DNA of 31,025 nt, taken from NCBI GenBank assembly GCA_035530055.1, contig DATKVN010000074.1, positions 1 through 31,025 on the forward strand, given 5' to 3'. The notes below the pieces were generated by a model. It ran no database searches. It was not told the DNA's origin and saw only the letters and a program-made list of their open reading frames with translations. Positions 1-7,454 of the stretch are shown here, piece by piece. Made by a program: the position numbers and the translations under genes. The stretch's first letter is position 1. Each line of letters starts with the position of its first letter. Source of the stretch: a bacterium. Its GTDB lineage: Bacteria > UBA6262 > WVXT01.

Positions 1-61
1 TCTAAAAAGTTGTGAGTAGTGTAGCCCTTTATGGGCGTAATTTTTACGGGGATAAACCTTT

Positions 62-82
62 GGGCGACCATAAAGGTCGCCC
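62..82. repeat. Palindrome GGGCGACC-ATAAA-GGTCGCCC
   Basis: A perfect 8-bp inverted repeat with a 5-base loop lies 25 bases beyond the stop codon of the RND gene. A weaker hairpin (GCCC/GGGC) is near 24-35. No T-run follows on the minus strand, so it is not a textbook intrinsic terminator, although it would fold in the RND mRNA. I believe this palindrome type is dispersed in many environmental genomes; that is recollection, not a search result. Confidence 0.6.
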
Positions 83-106
83 CTACGCGACCAATTTACT
101 AATTTA

Positions 107-3100
107 TCACTTTTCGAACATACTGTAAAGAGCAGGAATAACTATCAGCGTAAGGATAGTGCCAACCAGCAATCCACCTATTATAGAGATAGCCACCACC
201 GAGCGCGCTGCCGAACCTTCAGCACGGCTAAGAGCCAGAGGAAACATTCCCAGAACAGTAGTAGAGGCAGTCATTATAATTGGACGTAACCTGGTTGCTG
301 CTCCCTCGACAATTGCCTCCATTTTTTCCATTCCTTTCTTGCGCAATTGATTAATGTAATCAATCATAACTATAGCATTATTTACTATGATTCCGGTAAG
401 GATAATTACCCCCATACCTGAGGGAAGACTAAGATTCTTTCCGCTAAGGATCATACCCAGGATAACTCCAATTATCGCCAGGGGAACAGTGAACATAATA
501 ACCAATGGCTGGGTAAAAGACTCAAATTGTGCTGCCATAATCATAAAAACTAAAAGCACTGCTAAAATAAGTATCTGACCCAAACTTATGAAGGTCTCTC
601 GCATCTTCTCCGCCTGTCCTCCATAGTCAACAAAGTACCCTTCCGGGAAAGATATTCTCCTCACCTTACTTTTTATATCCCTCATCGCGCCGGACAAGGG
701 TCTACCACTGAGATTGGCAGTCAACGAGACCATTCTTTTCTGGTTCTCTCGATCCAACCTTATCGGCCCTCTAGCCTCCCGAATCTCGGCAACATCTTTC
801 AAACGGATAAGTATTCCCGGGGGAGAAGGAAGAACTATATTCTCAATCTCCCTGAGACTCTCTCTGCCTTTTTCATCAAGAGAGACGCGGATATTGACTT
901 CTTCGCCTCCCTGGCGAAACATCGTAGCCACTTTTCCCTGAATCGCTGTTTGCAATGTAGAGGCAATTTGACTGACAGCCAATCCCGCCTGGGACGCACG
1001 GCGACGGTCGATTATAAGTTGTAATTCTGGCCTTCCTTTCTCCAACGAACTCCCTAAATCATAGACTCCCTTAATCTTACCTATTGCTCCCATAACTGAT
1101 GTGGAAATCCCCTCAAGAATCCCCAGATCTTTGCCAAAGAGTTTAAGTTCGATAGCAGCCTGCCGGGTTCCTCCTCCCGTAATTATGGACTGGGACATAT
1201 CTATAGATTCGTATTCCGCTCCCTCTATCGGAGGAAGTTGAGCGCGAACGTCATCAATAATCTCTTTGGAAATACGTTTTCTCTTCAACTTATCTTCCAA
1301 GCGAATGAAAATTTCTGCCTCGTTCACCCCTGCTGACCCCATCCCAAAGGCTGCATCCTGTTTTGTTGCCTCGGAGAGGCCAGTAAAAGCACCTACACTC
1401 TGCACGCCCTCCTCTGCCAGAACAATATCCTCAATTTTTCTGACCACTCTATCGGTCTCCTCCAAATTGGTTCCCACAGGCATCTTCACCATAAAGAAAG
1501 CCATATTAATATCTATATCAGGAAAAAACTCCTTCCCCATAAAGGGAATTAGACACAGACTCAATAGAAATAAGATGATTGCCCAGGAGACTATTCCTTT
1601 GCGACGAGCCAATATCTTGCCCAAAAATCCTTTATATCTCTCTCGAAAATAGCCATAAGTTCTCCTGCCAAAACTAACCTCGTAACCTTTAGATGAACCT
1701 GCCTTGAAAATCCTGGAAGCCATCATTGGCACCAGAGTCAGGGCTACAAACAAGGAAGCGACCAGGGCAAAAGAGATAGTTAAAGCCATCTGAGTAAAAA
1801 GCTTCCCGGCAATTCCTTTTATGAATAAAAGCGGTAGAAAGACCGCCACCGTGGTGAGGGTTGAGGTGGTAATGGCTTTCGCCACTTCAGTGGCTCCTGA
1901 TTTAGCCGAAATCCTGGGGTCTTCACCGAGGCTCAAATGACGAAAAGTGTTCTCAATTACCACAATCGCATTGTCCACAATCATCCCCACTCCCAGAGCA
2001 ATTCCAATCATAGTAACAAAGTTTAGCGTGTAGCCCAGAAAGTATAGAGGAATAAAAGTGGCTATCAAAGAGAGAGGAATTGCTAACGCTATGGCAACTG
2101 TTGGATAGAGGCTGCGCAAGAAAAGAAAGAGAATGCCAATCGCCAGAAGACCACCTACGAGAGCATTGGAGCCCGTCACCTTAAGGATTCTCTTTATCAT
2201 CCGGGACTGGTCGAAAACAGAGTAGTACTTTATATCTTGGGGAAGTCTCCCTTTCAACTCCTTAACTGCTCTATTCACGCCATTGGAAACTGCCACGGTG
2301 TTGGCTCCTGATTCTTTATTCACTATAACCAGCACACTATTCTGTTTATTAGTACGAGCGTAACTGCGTATTTCTCGATGCGCGTCAGAAACCGCGGCAA
2401 TATCCTTCAAATATATGGGAACATTACCTCTGAGCGCAATCACAGTGTTCTTGATCTCATCAACAGATTCAAATTCGCCCACAGTGCGCAGAAGATACTC
2501 CTGGTAGCCTGATTTGAGGTGACCGCCTGGGAGGTTGAGATTTTCCAAGGAAAGTTTCTGGCTGACCTCTTCTAAGGAGAGGCCGAGAGACTCCAGCTTC
2601 TTCCCATCAACCTCCACTCTTATTTCTCTCTCCTTTCCTCCCCAGACCATTGCCGAAGCAACTCCGTCTACCTGTTCCAGACGTTCCTTAAACACATCTT
2701 TAACCAGCTGGCGAAGGCTCCTCATGTCCCTCTCGCCCACAATTCCATACATCATTATGGGCATCATAGAAGGGTCAAACTTCACAACTATCGGCTTATC
2801 CATGTCCTCGGGAAGAAAGTCACTAATCATATCCAGCCTATCACGTATATCCTGAGCTAAAAGTTCCAGATTAGCGCCCCACTCAAACTCCACCATTACC
2901 GCAGATAAGCCCTCCTGAGAAAAAGACGTAACCTTTTTCACATTCTTTACAGTGGCCACCACCTCCTCGATAGGCTTAGTTACTATAGTTTCCATCTCTT
3001 CAGAAGCCACGCCTTCGTAAGTAGTAACTACTGACATCACGGGATAGGTTATATCGGGCATTAAGTCGAGCCCCAGATTGCTCAAAGAAATAACACCAAC

Positions 3101-3169
3101 CACTACAACAATTAGAATGAGCATGGTTATAGTTACCGGGCGTTCAACAGAAAATTCAGGTAGCCTCAT
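107..3169 (-). CDS. RND-superfamily efflux transporter, HAE1/AcrB type
   Basis: Inner-membrane proton-driven pump that would export hydrophobic or amphiphilic substrates through the partner TolC and fusion proteins encoded upstream. The 1020-residue length is normal for the family. It has an N-terminal transmembrane helix (about residues 13-33), a large periplasmic loop, a transmembrane block at about 335-540, a second periplasmic loop, and a C-terminal block from about 860. The helix-4 proton-relay segment reads VDNAIVVIEN near residue 398, so it keeps one Asp where AcrB has two. The helix-10 counterpart reads VNNAIVMID near residue 931 and has no AcrB-like Lys. Both patterns are usual in HAE1-type pumps. 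The ATG start follows GGAGGG at good spacing. It is the last gene of a tolC-fusion protein-RND operon. Substrate cannot be told. Confidence 0.93.
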   Translation of the reverse strand: MRLPEFSVERPVTITMLILIVVVVGVISLSNLGLDLMPDITYPVMSVVTTYEGVASEEMETIVTKPIEEVVATVKNVKKVTSFSQEGLSAVMVEFEWGANLELLAQDIRDRLDMISDFLPEDMDKPIVVKFDPSMMPIMMYGIVGERDMRSLRQLVKDVFKERLEQVDGVASAMVWGGKEREIRVEVDGKKLESLGLSLEEVSQKLSLENLNLPGGHLKSGYQEYLLRTVGEFESVDEIKNTVIALRGNVPIYLKDIAAVSDAHREIRSYARTNKQNSVLVIVNKESGANTVAVSNGVNRAVKELKGRLPQDIKYYSVFDQSRMIKRILKVTGSNALVGGLLAIGILFLFLRSLYPTVAIALAIPLSLIATFIPLYFLGYTLNFVTMIGIALGVGMIVDNAIVVIENTFRHLSLGEDPRISAKSGATEVAKAITTSTLTTVAVFLPLLFIKGIAGKLFTQMALTISFALVASLFVALTLVPMMASRIFKAGSSKGYEVSFGRRTYGYFRERYKGFLGKILARRKGIVSWAIILFLLSLCLIPFMGKEFFPDIDINMAFFMVKMPVGTNLEETDRVVRKIEDIVLAEEGVQSVGAFTGLSEATKQDAAFGMGSAGVNEAEIFIRLEDKLKRKRISKEIIDDVRAQLPPIEGAEYESIDMSQSIITGGGTRQAAIELKLFGKDLGILEGISTSVMGAIGKIKGVYDLGSSLEKGRPELQLIIDRRRASQAGLAVSQIASTLQTAIQGKVATMFRQGGEEVNIRVSLDEKGRESLREIENIVLPSPPGILIRLKDVAEIREARGPIRLDRENQKRMVSLTANLSGRPLSGAMRDIKSKVRRISFPEGYFVDYGGQAEKMRETFISLGQILILAVLLVFMIMAAQFESFTQPLVIMFTVPLAIIGVILGMILSGKNLSLPSGMGVIILTGIIVNNAIVMIDYINQLRKKGMEKMEAIVEGAATRLRPIIMTASTTVLGMFPLALSRAEGSAARSVVAISIIGGLLVGTILTLIVIPALYSMFEK

Positions 3170-3179
3170 CAGATCCCTC

Positions 3180-3203
3180 CAAAAATGGGGTCAACTCTGT
3201 TTT
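3180..3203. repeat. Dispersed GGGGTCAACTCT motif
   Basis: The motif AAAAATGGGGTCAACTCT followed by a T-run lies in the 48-base gap between the fusion-protein stop and the RND start. A second copy is at 16531-16555. It belongs to the wider GGGGTCA-N-TTTTT family described in the findings. Confidence 0.6.
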
Positions 3204-3217
3204 TTCCAGCAGCTTCA

Positions 3218-4132
3218 TCAGATGCCTTCTACTTCTACTTTTGCTCCATCTATCAAGCCGTAATTGCCTTCAATTACCACACTCTCCCCTTCACTTAATC
3301 CCTCAACAATCTCTATTTTTTCTTCATCGCTAATGCCAGTCTTGACCTCTCTTAATTTAGCACGATCGTCCTCAACAGTAAACAGAATCGTCCTCCCTTC
3401 TTTTTCCAGGACGGAAATTCTGGGCACAACCAATACATTACTATGTTCATTATAGATTATCTCTACATCAGCAAACATTCCCGGCTTCAACCTATGATCC
3501 TTATTCTCAATTTCCAGCTCAACCTTCAGTTTTCTACTCCTGAGGTCCACCGCGGGAGCAACTTTCACCACTCTACCCAGAAAATTTTCTTCCGGGTAGG
3601 CATCCACAGAGACGCGCACCTTCTCTCCTTTTCTCAATTTGGTAATATCTTTCTCTCCCACATTCACTACTATCTTAACTTTATCCATATAGGCAATATT
3701 GACAACAGGCTCTTGAGGCATCGGTTCCTGGGGGATGACTGAGTCGCCTATATCCACATAGTATCTGATTACTGTGCCCTCAATAGGCGATTTTACCTCT
3801 GCCTTTGTAAATCCTAAAGCAGGTTCATCACGGTCGATTAGAGCAACAATTTCACCCTTCTTAACACTATCTCCTTCTTCCTTAATTTTCTTAATTAACT
3901 TTCCCGAAACCCTGGTATAGACGTCCACCTCCCTCAATCCCCGAATATCGCCATTAAGAGATATTATCTCTTCTATATCTCCTTTTCCTGCCTGAACAGT
4001 CTTAATTGGAGTGACTTTTTCTTCCACAGACTCCTTTATGTTTCTTTTTGCCATGTTATACTTTACTATCCTATAGGCAACCATACCAACAACCAGTAAT
4101 ACCAGGATAAGTACCACTCTTTTTCCTTTCAA
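3218..4132 (-). CDS. Periplasmic membrane-fusion protein (HlyD/AcrA-like)
   Basis: Adaptor joining the RND pump to the TolC channel across the periplasm. An N-terminal membrane anchor (about residues 5-21) is followed by a biotinyl-lipoyl-like domain with half-motifs around 64-92 and 110-125, a beta-barrel domain, and a C-terminal membrane-proximal domain (from about 235). It is short for the family at 304 residues because the two lipoyl halves are joined by only about ten residues (RDEPALGFTK); the usual coiled-coil hairpin is missing. I take the TTG start at 4132 because AAGGAG stands seven bases before it; the nearby ATG is out of frame. The gene lies between tolC and the RND gene, all minus strand. 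Confidence 0.9.
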   Translation of the reverse strand: MKGKRVVLILVLLVVGMVAYRIVKYNMAKRNIKESVEEKVTPIKTVQAGKGDIEEIISLNGDIRGLREVDVYTRVSGKLIKKIKEEGDSVKKGEIVALIDRDEPALGFTKAEVKSPIEGTVIRYYVDIGDSVIPQEPMPQEPVVNIAYMDKVKIVVNVGEKDITKLRKGEKVRVSVDAYPEENFLGRVVKVAPAVDLRSRKLKVELEIENKDHRLKPGMFADVEIIYNEHSNVLVVPRISVLEKEGRTILFTVEDDRAKLREVKTGISDEEKIEIVEGLSEGESVVIEGNYGLIDGAKVEVEGI

Positions 4133-4223
4133 TTCTCATCTCCTTTCGCTTCGCTCAATCCGACCGGGGTTCTCACCATCTCGAACCCGTCGCCAGACTT
4201 GTCGCTCCTTATGTGACCTCCTA

Positions 4224-4380
4224 CTTCCGCTAAAGCGGAAGCTGGAGTAGTCCCGATGAATCGGGACGTTATAATTGCGAAGCTTCGCTTCGCTACTCCT
4301 AAATCTTTCCGGAGTGTCCCGACTTGTCGGGACAGCGTAAAGCTCTCGCTTTACACTCCATTATATGTGCTAAAGCACAT
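4224..4380. repeat. Cluster of modular palindromes (GGAGT...ACTCC units)
   Basis: The tolC-fusion protein gap is mostly palindromes. CTTCCGC-TAAA-GCGGAAG spans 4224-4241. A unit with outer arms GGAGTAG/CTACTCC (4244-4299) encloses the hairpins TCCCGATGAATCGGGA and GCGAAGCTTCGCTTCGC. A unit with arms GGAGTGT/ACACTCC (4311-4359) encloses TCCCGACTTGTCGGGA and a GTAAAGC/GCTTTAC hairpin. ATGTGC-TAAA-GCACAT spans 4365-4380. The outer arms are near constant and the inner hairpins vary. Confidence 0.75.
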
Positions 4381-4404
4381 AGCTTCCTGACAAATGTGAA
4401 CCCA

Positions 4405-5736
4405 TTACTGATATTTACCAACAGCTTTATCCAGAAAAGCGCTAGCAACGTTATAATCGTAGAGCGCCTGAAAATAATCGGTCTCAGCCTGAGTGAGAGA
4501 AAGCTGAGCATCACGCAGTTCAATTTCAGACATTAGGCCTTGCCTGTACCTCTCCTCAGCAATTCTCAGATTCGCCCGCGCCAGCTTAACATTCTCTTCC
4601 TGTGCTTCAATCCGTTCTCCAGCCTCTTCCATATCAAAAATAGCCTTTCTCACTTCCAGCTTTATTCTCTGTTCAACCTGATTTCTTAAAATTTCCACCT
4701 GCTCCAATCCCGCTCTTGCCTGCTTAATTCTTCCCAGATCAGAAAGACCGCTAAACAGCGGAAAGTTCAAAGCAAGAATTACGTTCCAGGTTCCGCCCCA
4801 TTCCTCCCGATTATAAAACGGATTGGTATACTGATAGTTGGCCAGAAAATCTAAATTTGGCCGGTTCTCAGCCCTCACCAACTTAATAGAAACTTTACCC
4901 ACCTCTTCTTGAATCATTAATTGCCTTATTTCGGACCTCTCTCGAAACGCTTTCCCCAGAGTGTCTTCCAAACTAACTTCTCTCTTCTCCCGAGGAAAGT
5001 CTCCTTTTACCTTCCAATCTTCTTCTAATCTCGCATTAAGCAAAAAAGACAACTCTTCTCTTGCCAACTTCAGATTATTCTTAGCCTTAATCAATTTTGT
5101 CTGATTATTAACCAACTGTACCTTGGCCCGGGAGACATCGTAATCAGAAACCCTCCCCTCTTTATACAGGGCACGAGTAGTCTTGTAATGAGAATCCGTT
5201 ACATCTACTGCTTCCTTAGCAATTATTACGAACTGTCTGGCCAAGAGGAGATTATAAAAAGCTCTTTTCACCTCAAATATGAGATTATTTTTTACTTGTT
5301 TATATTCTTCATTAACCAACCTATAATTGAGCCTCGCCTGTTTATCCCCGTGGTATATCTTCCACCAGGCAAATAGAGGCTGTCTGAGAGTCAACTGTGT
5401 GCTATATAAATAGTCAGGCCCCAATTCGAAGGTCTGCTCGGAACCACCAAAGAAAACGCTCATTTTGGGTGACTCATTCAATCTGGTATAACTACCCGAA
5501 GCACTCAACGTTGGTAAGAAATTACCAAATGCTTCTTGCTTTCTCCCTTTTGATTCTATAATTTTCTTTTGCACAATTTTCAAATCCTGATTGTTAGCCA
5601 GAGCCAAATTTATACACCTTTCCAGAGTCAAAATCTCCTCGGCAAAAGCAACGCCAATTAGAACCTGTAAAGCAAGAGCAACTATGCCCAGCTTCCAACA
5701 TAATCTACGAGCAGTCATCTTTGAGTTATTCCTCAA
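4405..5736 (-). CDS. TolC-family outer-membrane efflux protein
   Basis: Outer-membrane channel and periplasmic tunnel of the export system. The 443-residue length and two tandem OEP-type repeats (about 35-230 and 240-443) with long amphipathic helices rich in A, Q, E and R fit the family. A Sec signal peptide is visible: basic start, hydrophobic stretch GIVALALQVLIGVAFA, cleavage probably after the Ala before EEILTLE. The TTG start at 5736 is favoured because GGAGGG precedes it by six bases; an internal ATG (5718) would still leave a signal peptide. The gene is first in the tolC-fusion protein-RND set, separated from the fusion protein by palindromes. Confidence 0.92.
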   Translation of the reverse strand: MRNNSKMTARRLCWKLGIVALALQVLIGVAFAEEILTLERCINLALANNQDLKIVQKKIIESKGRKQEAFGNFLPTLSASGSYTRLNESPKMSVFFGGSEQTFELGPDYLYSTQLTLRQPLFAWWKIYHGDKQARLNYRLVNEEYKQVKNNLIFEVKRAFYNLLLARQFVIIAKEAVDVTDSHYKTTRALYKEGRVSDYDVSRAKVQLVNNQTKLIKAKNNLKLAREELSFLLNARLEEDWKVKGDFPREKREVSLEDTLGKAFRERSEIRQLMIQEEVGKVSIKLVRAENRPNLDFLANYQYTNPFYNREEWGGTWNVILALNFPLFSGLSDLGRIKQARAGLEQVEILRNQVEQRIKLEVRKAIFDMEEAGERIEAQEENVKLARANLRIAEERYRQGLMSEIELRDAQLSLTQAETDYFQALYDYNVASAFLDKAVGKYQ

Positions 5737-5777
5737 GATATTCCCTCCGGGACATTCATCCCATTAATCGAGCGATT

Positions 5778-5890
5778 GGAGTCCTTGCGAAAGCAAGGAA
5801 TTCTTTTATCAATCCTCCCTTTCGGGAGGACTCCAAAAGTTCTGAGGTCTTTGCGAGAGCAAGGCTTTCCTCCCTTTTGGGAGGATTCCA
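5778..5890. repeat. Two tandem copies of a double-hairpin repeat
   Basis: The first copy (5778-5834) has outer arms GGAGTCC/GGACTCC enclosing CCTTGC-GAAA-GCAAGG and CCTCCC-TTTC-GGGAGG. A diverged copy follows at 5844-5890 with the same two inner hairpins. A third copy is at 9725-9772. The copies lie between the HD-GYP gene end and the tolC start. Confidence 0.75.
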
Positions 5891-5910
5891 CCTTCTAATG
5901 TCTCTTGGAA

Positions 5911-7299
5911 TTACAGATATTCGTCAGGGACAAGCCCAAACTGTTCAGGGTCTACCGACTCCTTAATCGAACGCCTGAAATTGCCTGTCTCAGGAGCTTT
6001 CTCTTCGAGGTTTATTTCCTGCGGCTTTTCTATCTTAGAACCATTACTATCAATAACTATTTTCACCCGGGGACGATAAGGGTCAGATGGATTTGTCTGG
6101 AAGACAAAACCAATCTCATTTGTGTCCAGTCTAACAAAAGTGCCCGGAGGATAGACGCCAATCAGTCTAATAAACTTCCTTAAAAGGACAGGTTCAAATT
6201 CTTTTCCTGAGGATTCTTCCATCTCTTTTATAGTCTTTTCAGGTGGAATCTCTTTGGCATAGTAGCGGTTGCTCCTCATAGCATCATATGTATCAGCTAT
6301 ACGAACCAGCATACTACCTAAATTCAACCCTCCTTTTCCTCGAGACACAACAGGATACCCGCTAAGATCGTATTTTATGTGATGCTCGAATGTAACTACA
6401 TATGCCAGTTTACTTATGCCTGGGGTGTTCATCAATATTTTTGCCCCATCGGCAGGATGCAACTTTATCAATTCAAACTCCTCAGAAGTCAACTTGCCCG
6501 GTTTCTTAAGAACTTCCTCTGGAACCTTGAGTTTTCCCATATCATGTAATAGACCAGCTATTCCCAGGTCATTCAATGTCTGCCTGTCCAGACCCAATGC
6601 TTCACCCTGCACAAGAGTGAGGACAGCAACATTTACTGCGTGGCTAAAAGTATATTCATCGTGAGCCTTAAGAGAAGCCAGAGTTACCAAGGGCGTTCTA
6701 TTCCTCTGAATACTGGCCACCATACTATTTATGGCAAACCGAGCTTTCTCTATATTTACTCTCTTTTTGAATTTGATATCCTCAACTATCCTTTTTATTG
6801 CGTCAACGGCATCCCTGTAAAATTCCTTAGCCTTAGCTTTAAATTCTTCACCATGTCCCAGTTCTGGTTGAGCTTCTTTAAGAGCTCCAATCTTTCCCAA
6901 AGTTATATTCTTAATCCCCTTAGAGGCTAACGCTTTAACTGGACCACCACTATTTTTGAGCTTTTCCTGTGCCATAGTCAAAACATCGATAAGCCCTAAG
7001 AATTCCTCATTTTTCAATCCCTTGAGAAACGTAATCTTCTCTATTTCTCTCTGCCGTAAGTCCCTGGTAAAACCATAAAGAGCTGCACTAATCTCGTGGA
7101 GAGCCATCCCCTCAAATATCAATTCATCTCCCATAACCGCTATATTTACCTCTTCTTTCTCTTCCAACAAAGTCTCTAAAATCTCGAAAGTCCTCATTAA
7201 AGAACGCATTATTATCGGATGCCCCGAAGGATAGATGGTCTTATTTCTGGTAGCATTAGTAAGATAAGTTATGAAATTTTCTACTAATCGCTCTTCCAT
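5911..7299 (-). CDS. HD-GYP domain protein with a lineage-specific N-terminal domain
   Basis: Predicted cytosolic metal-dependent phosphodiesterase of the cyclic-di-GMP-degrading HD-GYP class. Motifs are H220, HDMGK at 252-256, H281, HH at 306-307 and GYP at 314-316, in the expected order. The typical HHE...DG.GYP reads HHIKYDLSGYP, so the Glu and the first Gly of the signature are replaced; activity is therefore likely but not certain. Residues 1-120 form another domain, containing IYPSGHP, that is clearly related to the N-terminus of the HEAT-repeat protein encoded just upstream. The C-terminus has a small beta domain (PPGTFVRLDTNEIG) common after HD-GYP. No membrane segment or response-regulator domain is seen. 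The ATG follows GGAGAGG. Confidence 0.88.
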   Translation of the reverse strand: MEERLVENFITYLTNATRNKTIYPSGHPIIMRSLMRTFEILETLLEEKEEVNIAVMGDELIFEGMALHEISAALYGFTRDLRQREIEKITFLKGLKNEEFLGLIDVLTMAQEKLKNSGGPVKALASKGIKNITLGKIGALKEAQPELGHGEEFKAKAKEFYRDAVDAIKRIVEDIKFKKRVNIEKARFAINSMVASIQRNRTPLVTLASLKAHDEYTFSHAVNVAVLTLVQGEALGLDRQTLNDLGIAGLLHDMGKLKVPEEVLKKPGKLTSEEFELIKLHPADGAKILMNTPGISKLAYVVTFEHHIKYDLSGYPVVSRGKGGLNLGSMLVRIADTYDAMRSNRYYAKEIPPEKTIKEMEESSGKEFEPVLLRKFIRLIGVYPPGTFVRLDTNEIGFVFQTNPSDPYRPRVKIVIDSNGSKIEKPQEINLEEKAPETGNFRRSIKESVDPEQFGLVPDEYL

Positions 7300-7339
7300 A
7301 CGCCCTCTCCATCAACCTTCTTCCTCAAGGTCTGGAATA

Positions 7340-7454
7340 GCAGAGCTTGCTCTGCGTTAACTAATCGCGAAACAAGTTTCGCTACTCCAAATAATTGGAG
7401 TAGCACCGCTTGCGGTGCGTTTACTTGCTCTGCGAACTACGAACTACGAACTAC
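7340..7454. repeat. Four consecutive palindromes plus a GAACTAC tandem repeat
   Basis: GCAGAGC-TT-GCTCTGC (7340-7355), GCGAAAC-AA-GTTTCGC (7367-7382), CTACTCCAA-ATAA-TTGGAGTAG (7382-7403) and GCACCGC-TT-GCGGTGC (7403-7418) follow each other. Three tandem GAACTAC copies (7434-7454) come next and run into the 3' end of the HEAT-repeat gene. The GCGAAAC palindrome with its TACTCCA tail recurs at 29830-29852. Confidence 0.8.

Noticed and set aside
62-82. Intrinsic terminator for the RND operon
   Set aside because: The stem is strong but no T-run follows on the transcribed strand, and the palindrome has the look of a dispersed repeat.
1266-1652. Plus-strand open frame of 128 codons inside the RND gene
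   Set aside because: It is the reverse-strand shadow of a well-supported gene, has low-complexity Ser/Ile-rich content and no ribosome binding site. The same applies to the other long antisense frames, such as 8886-9284 and 27106-27465.
7434-7454. Three tandem GAACTAC units considered as a CRISPR or phase-variation tract
   Set aside because: The unit is seven bases with no spacers, and it sits at the very end of a gene, so neither a CRISPR array nor a contingency locus controlling expression is supported.
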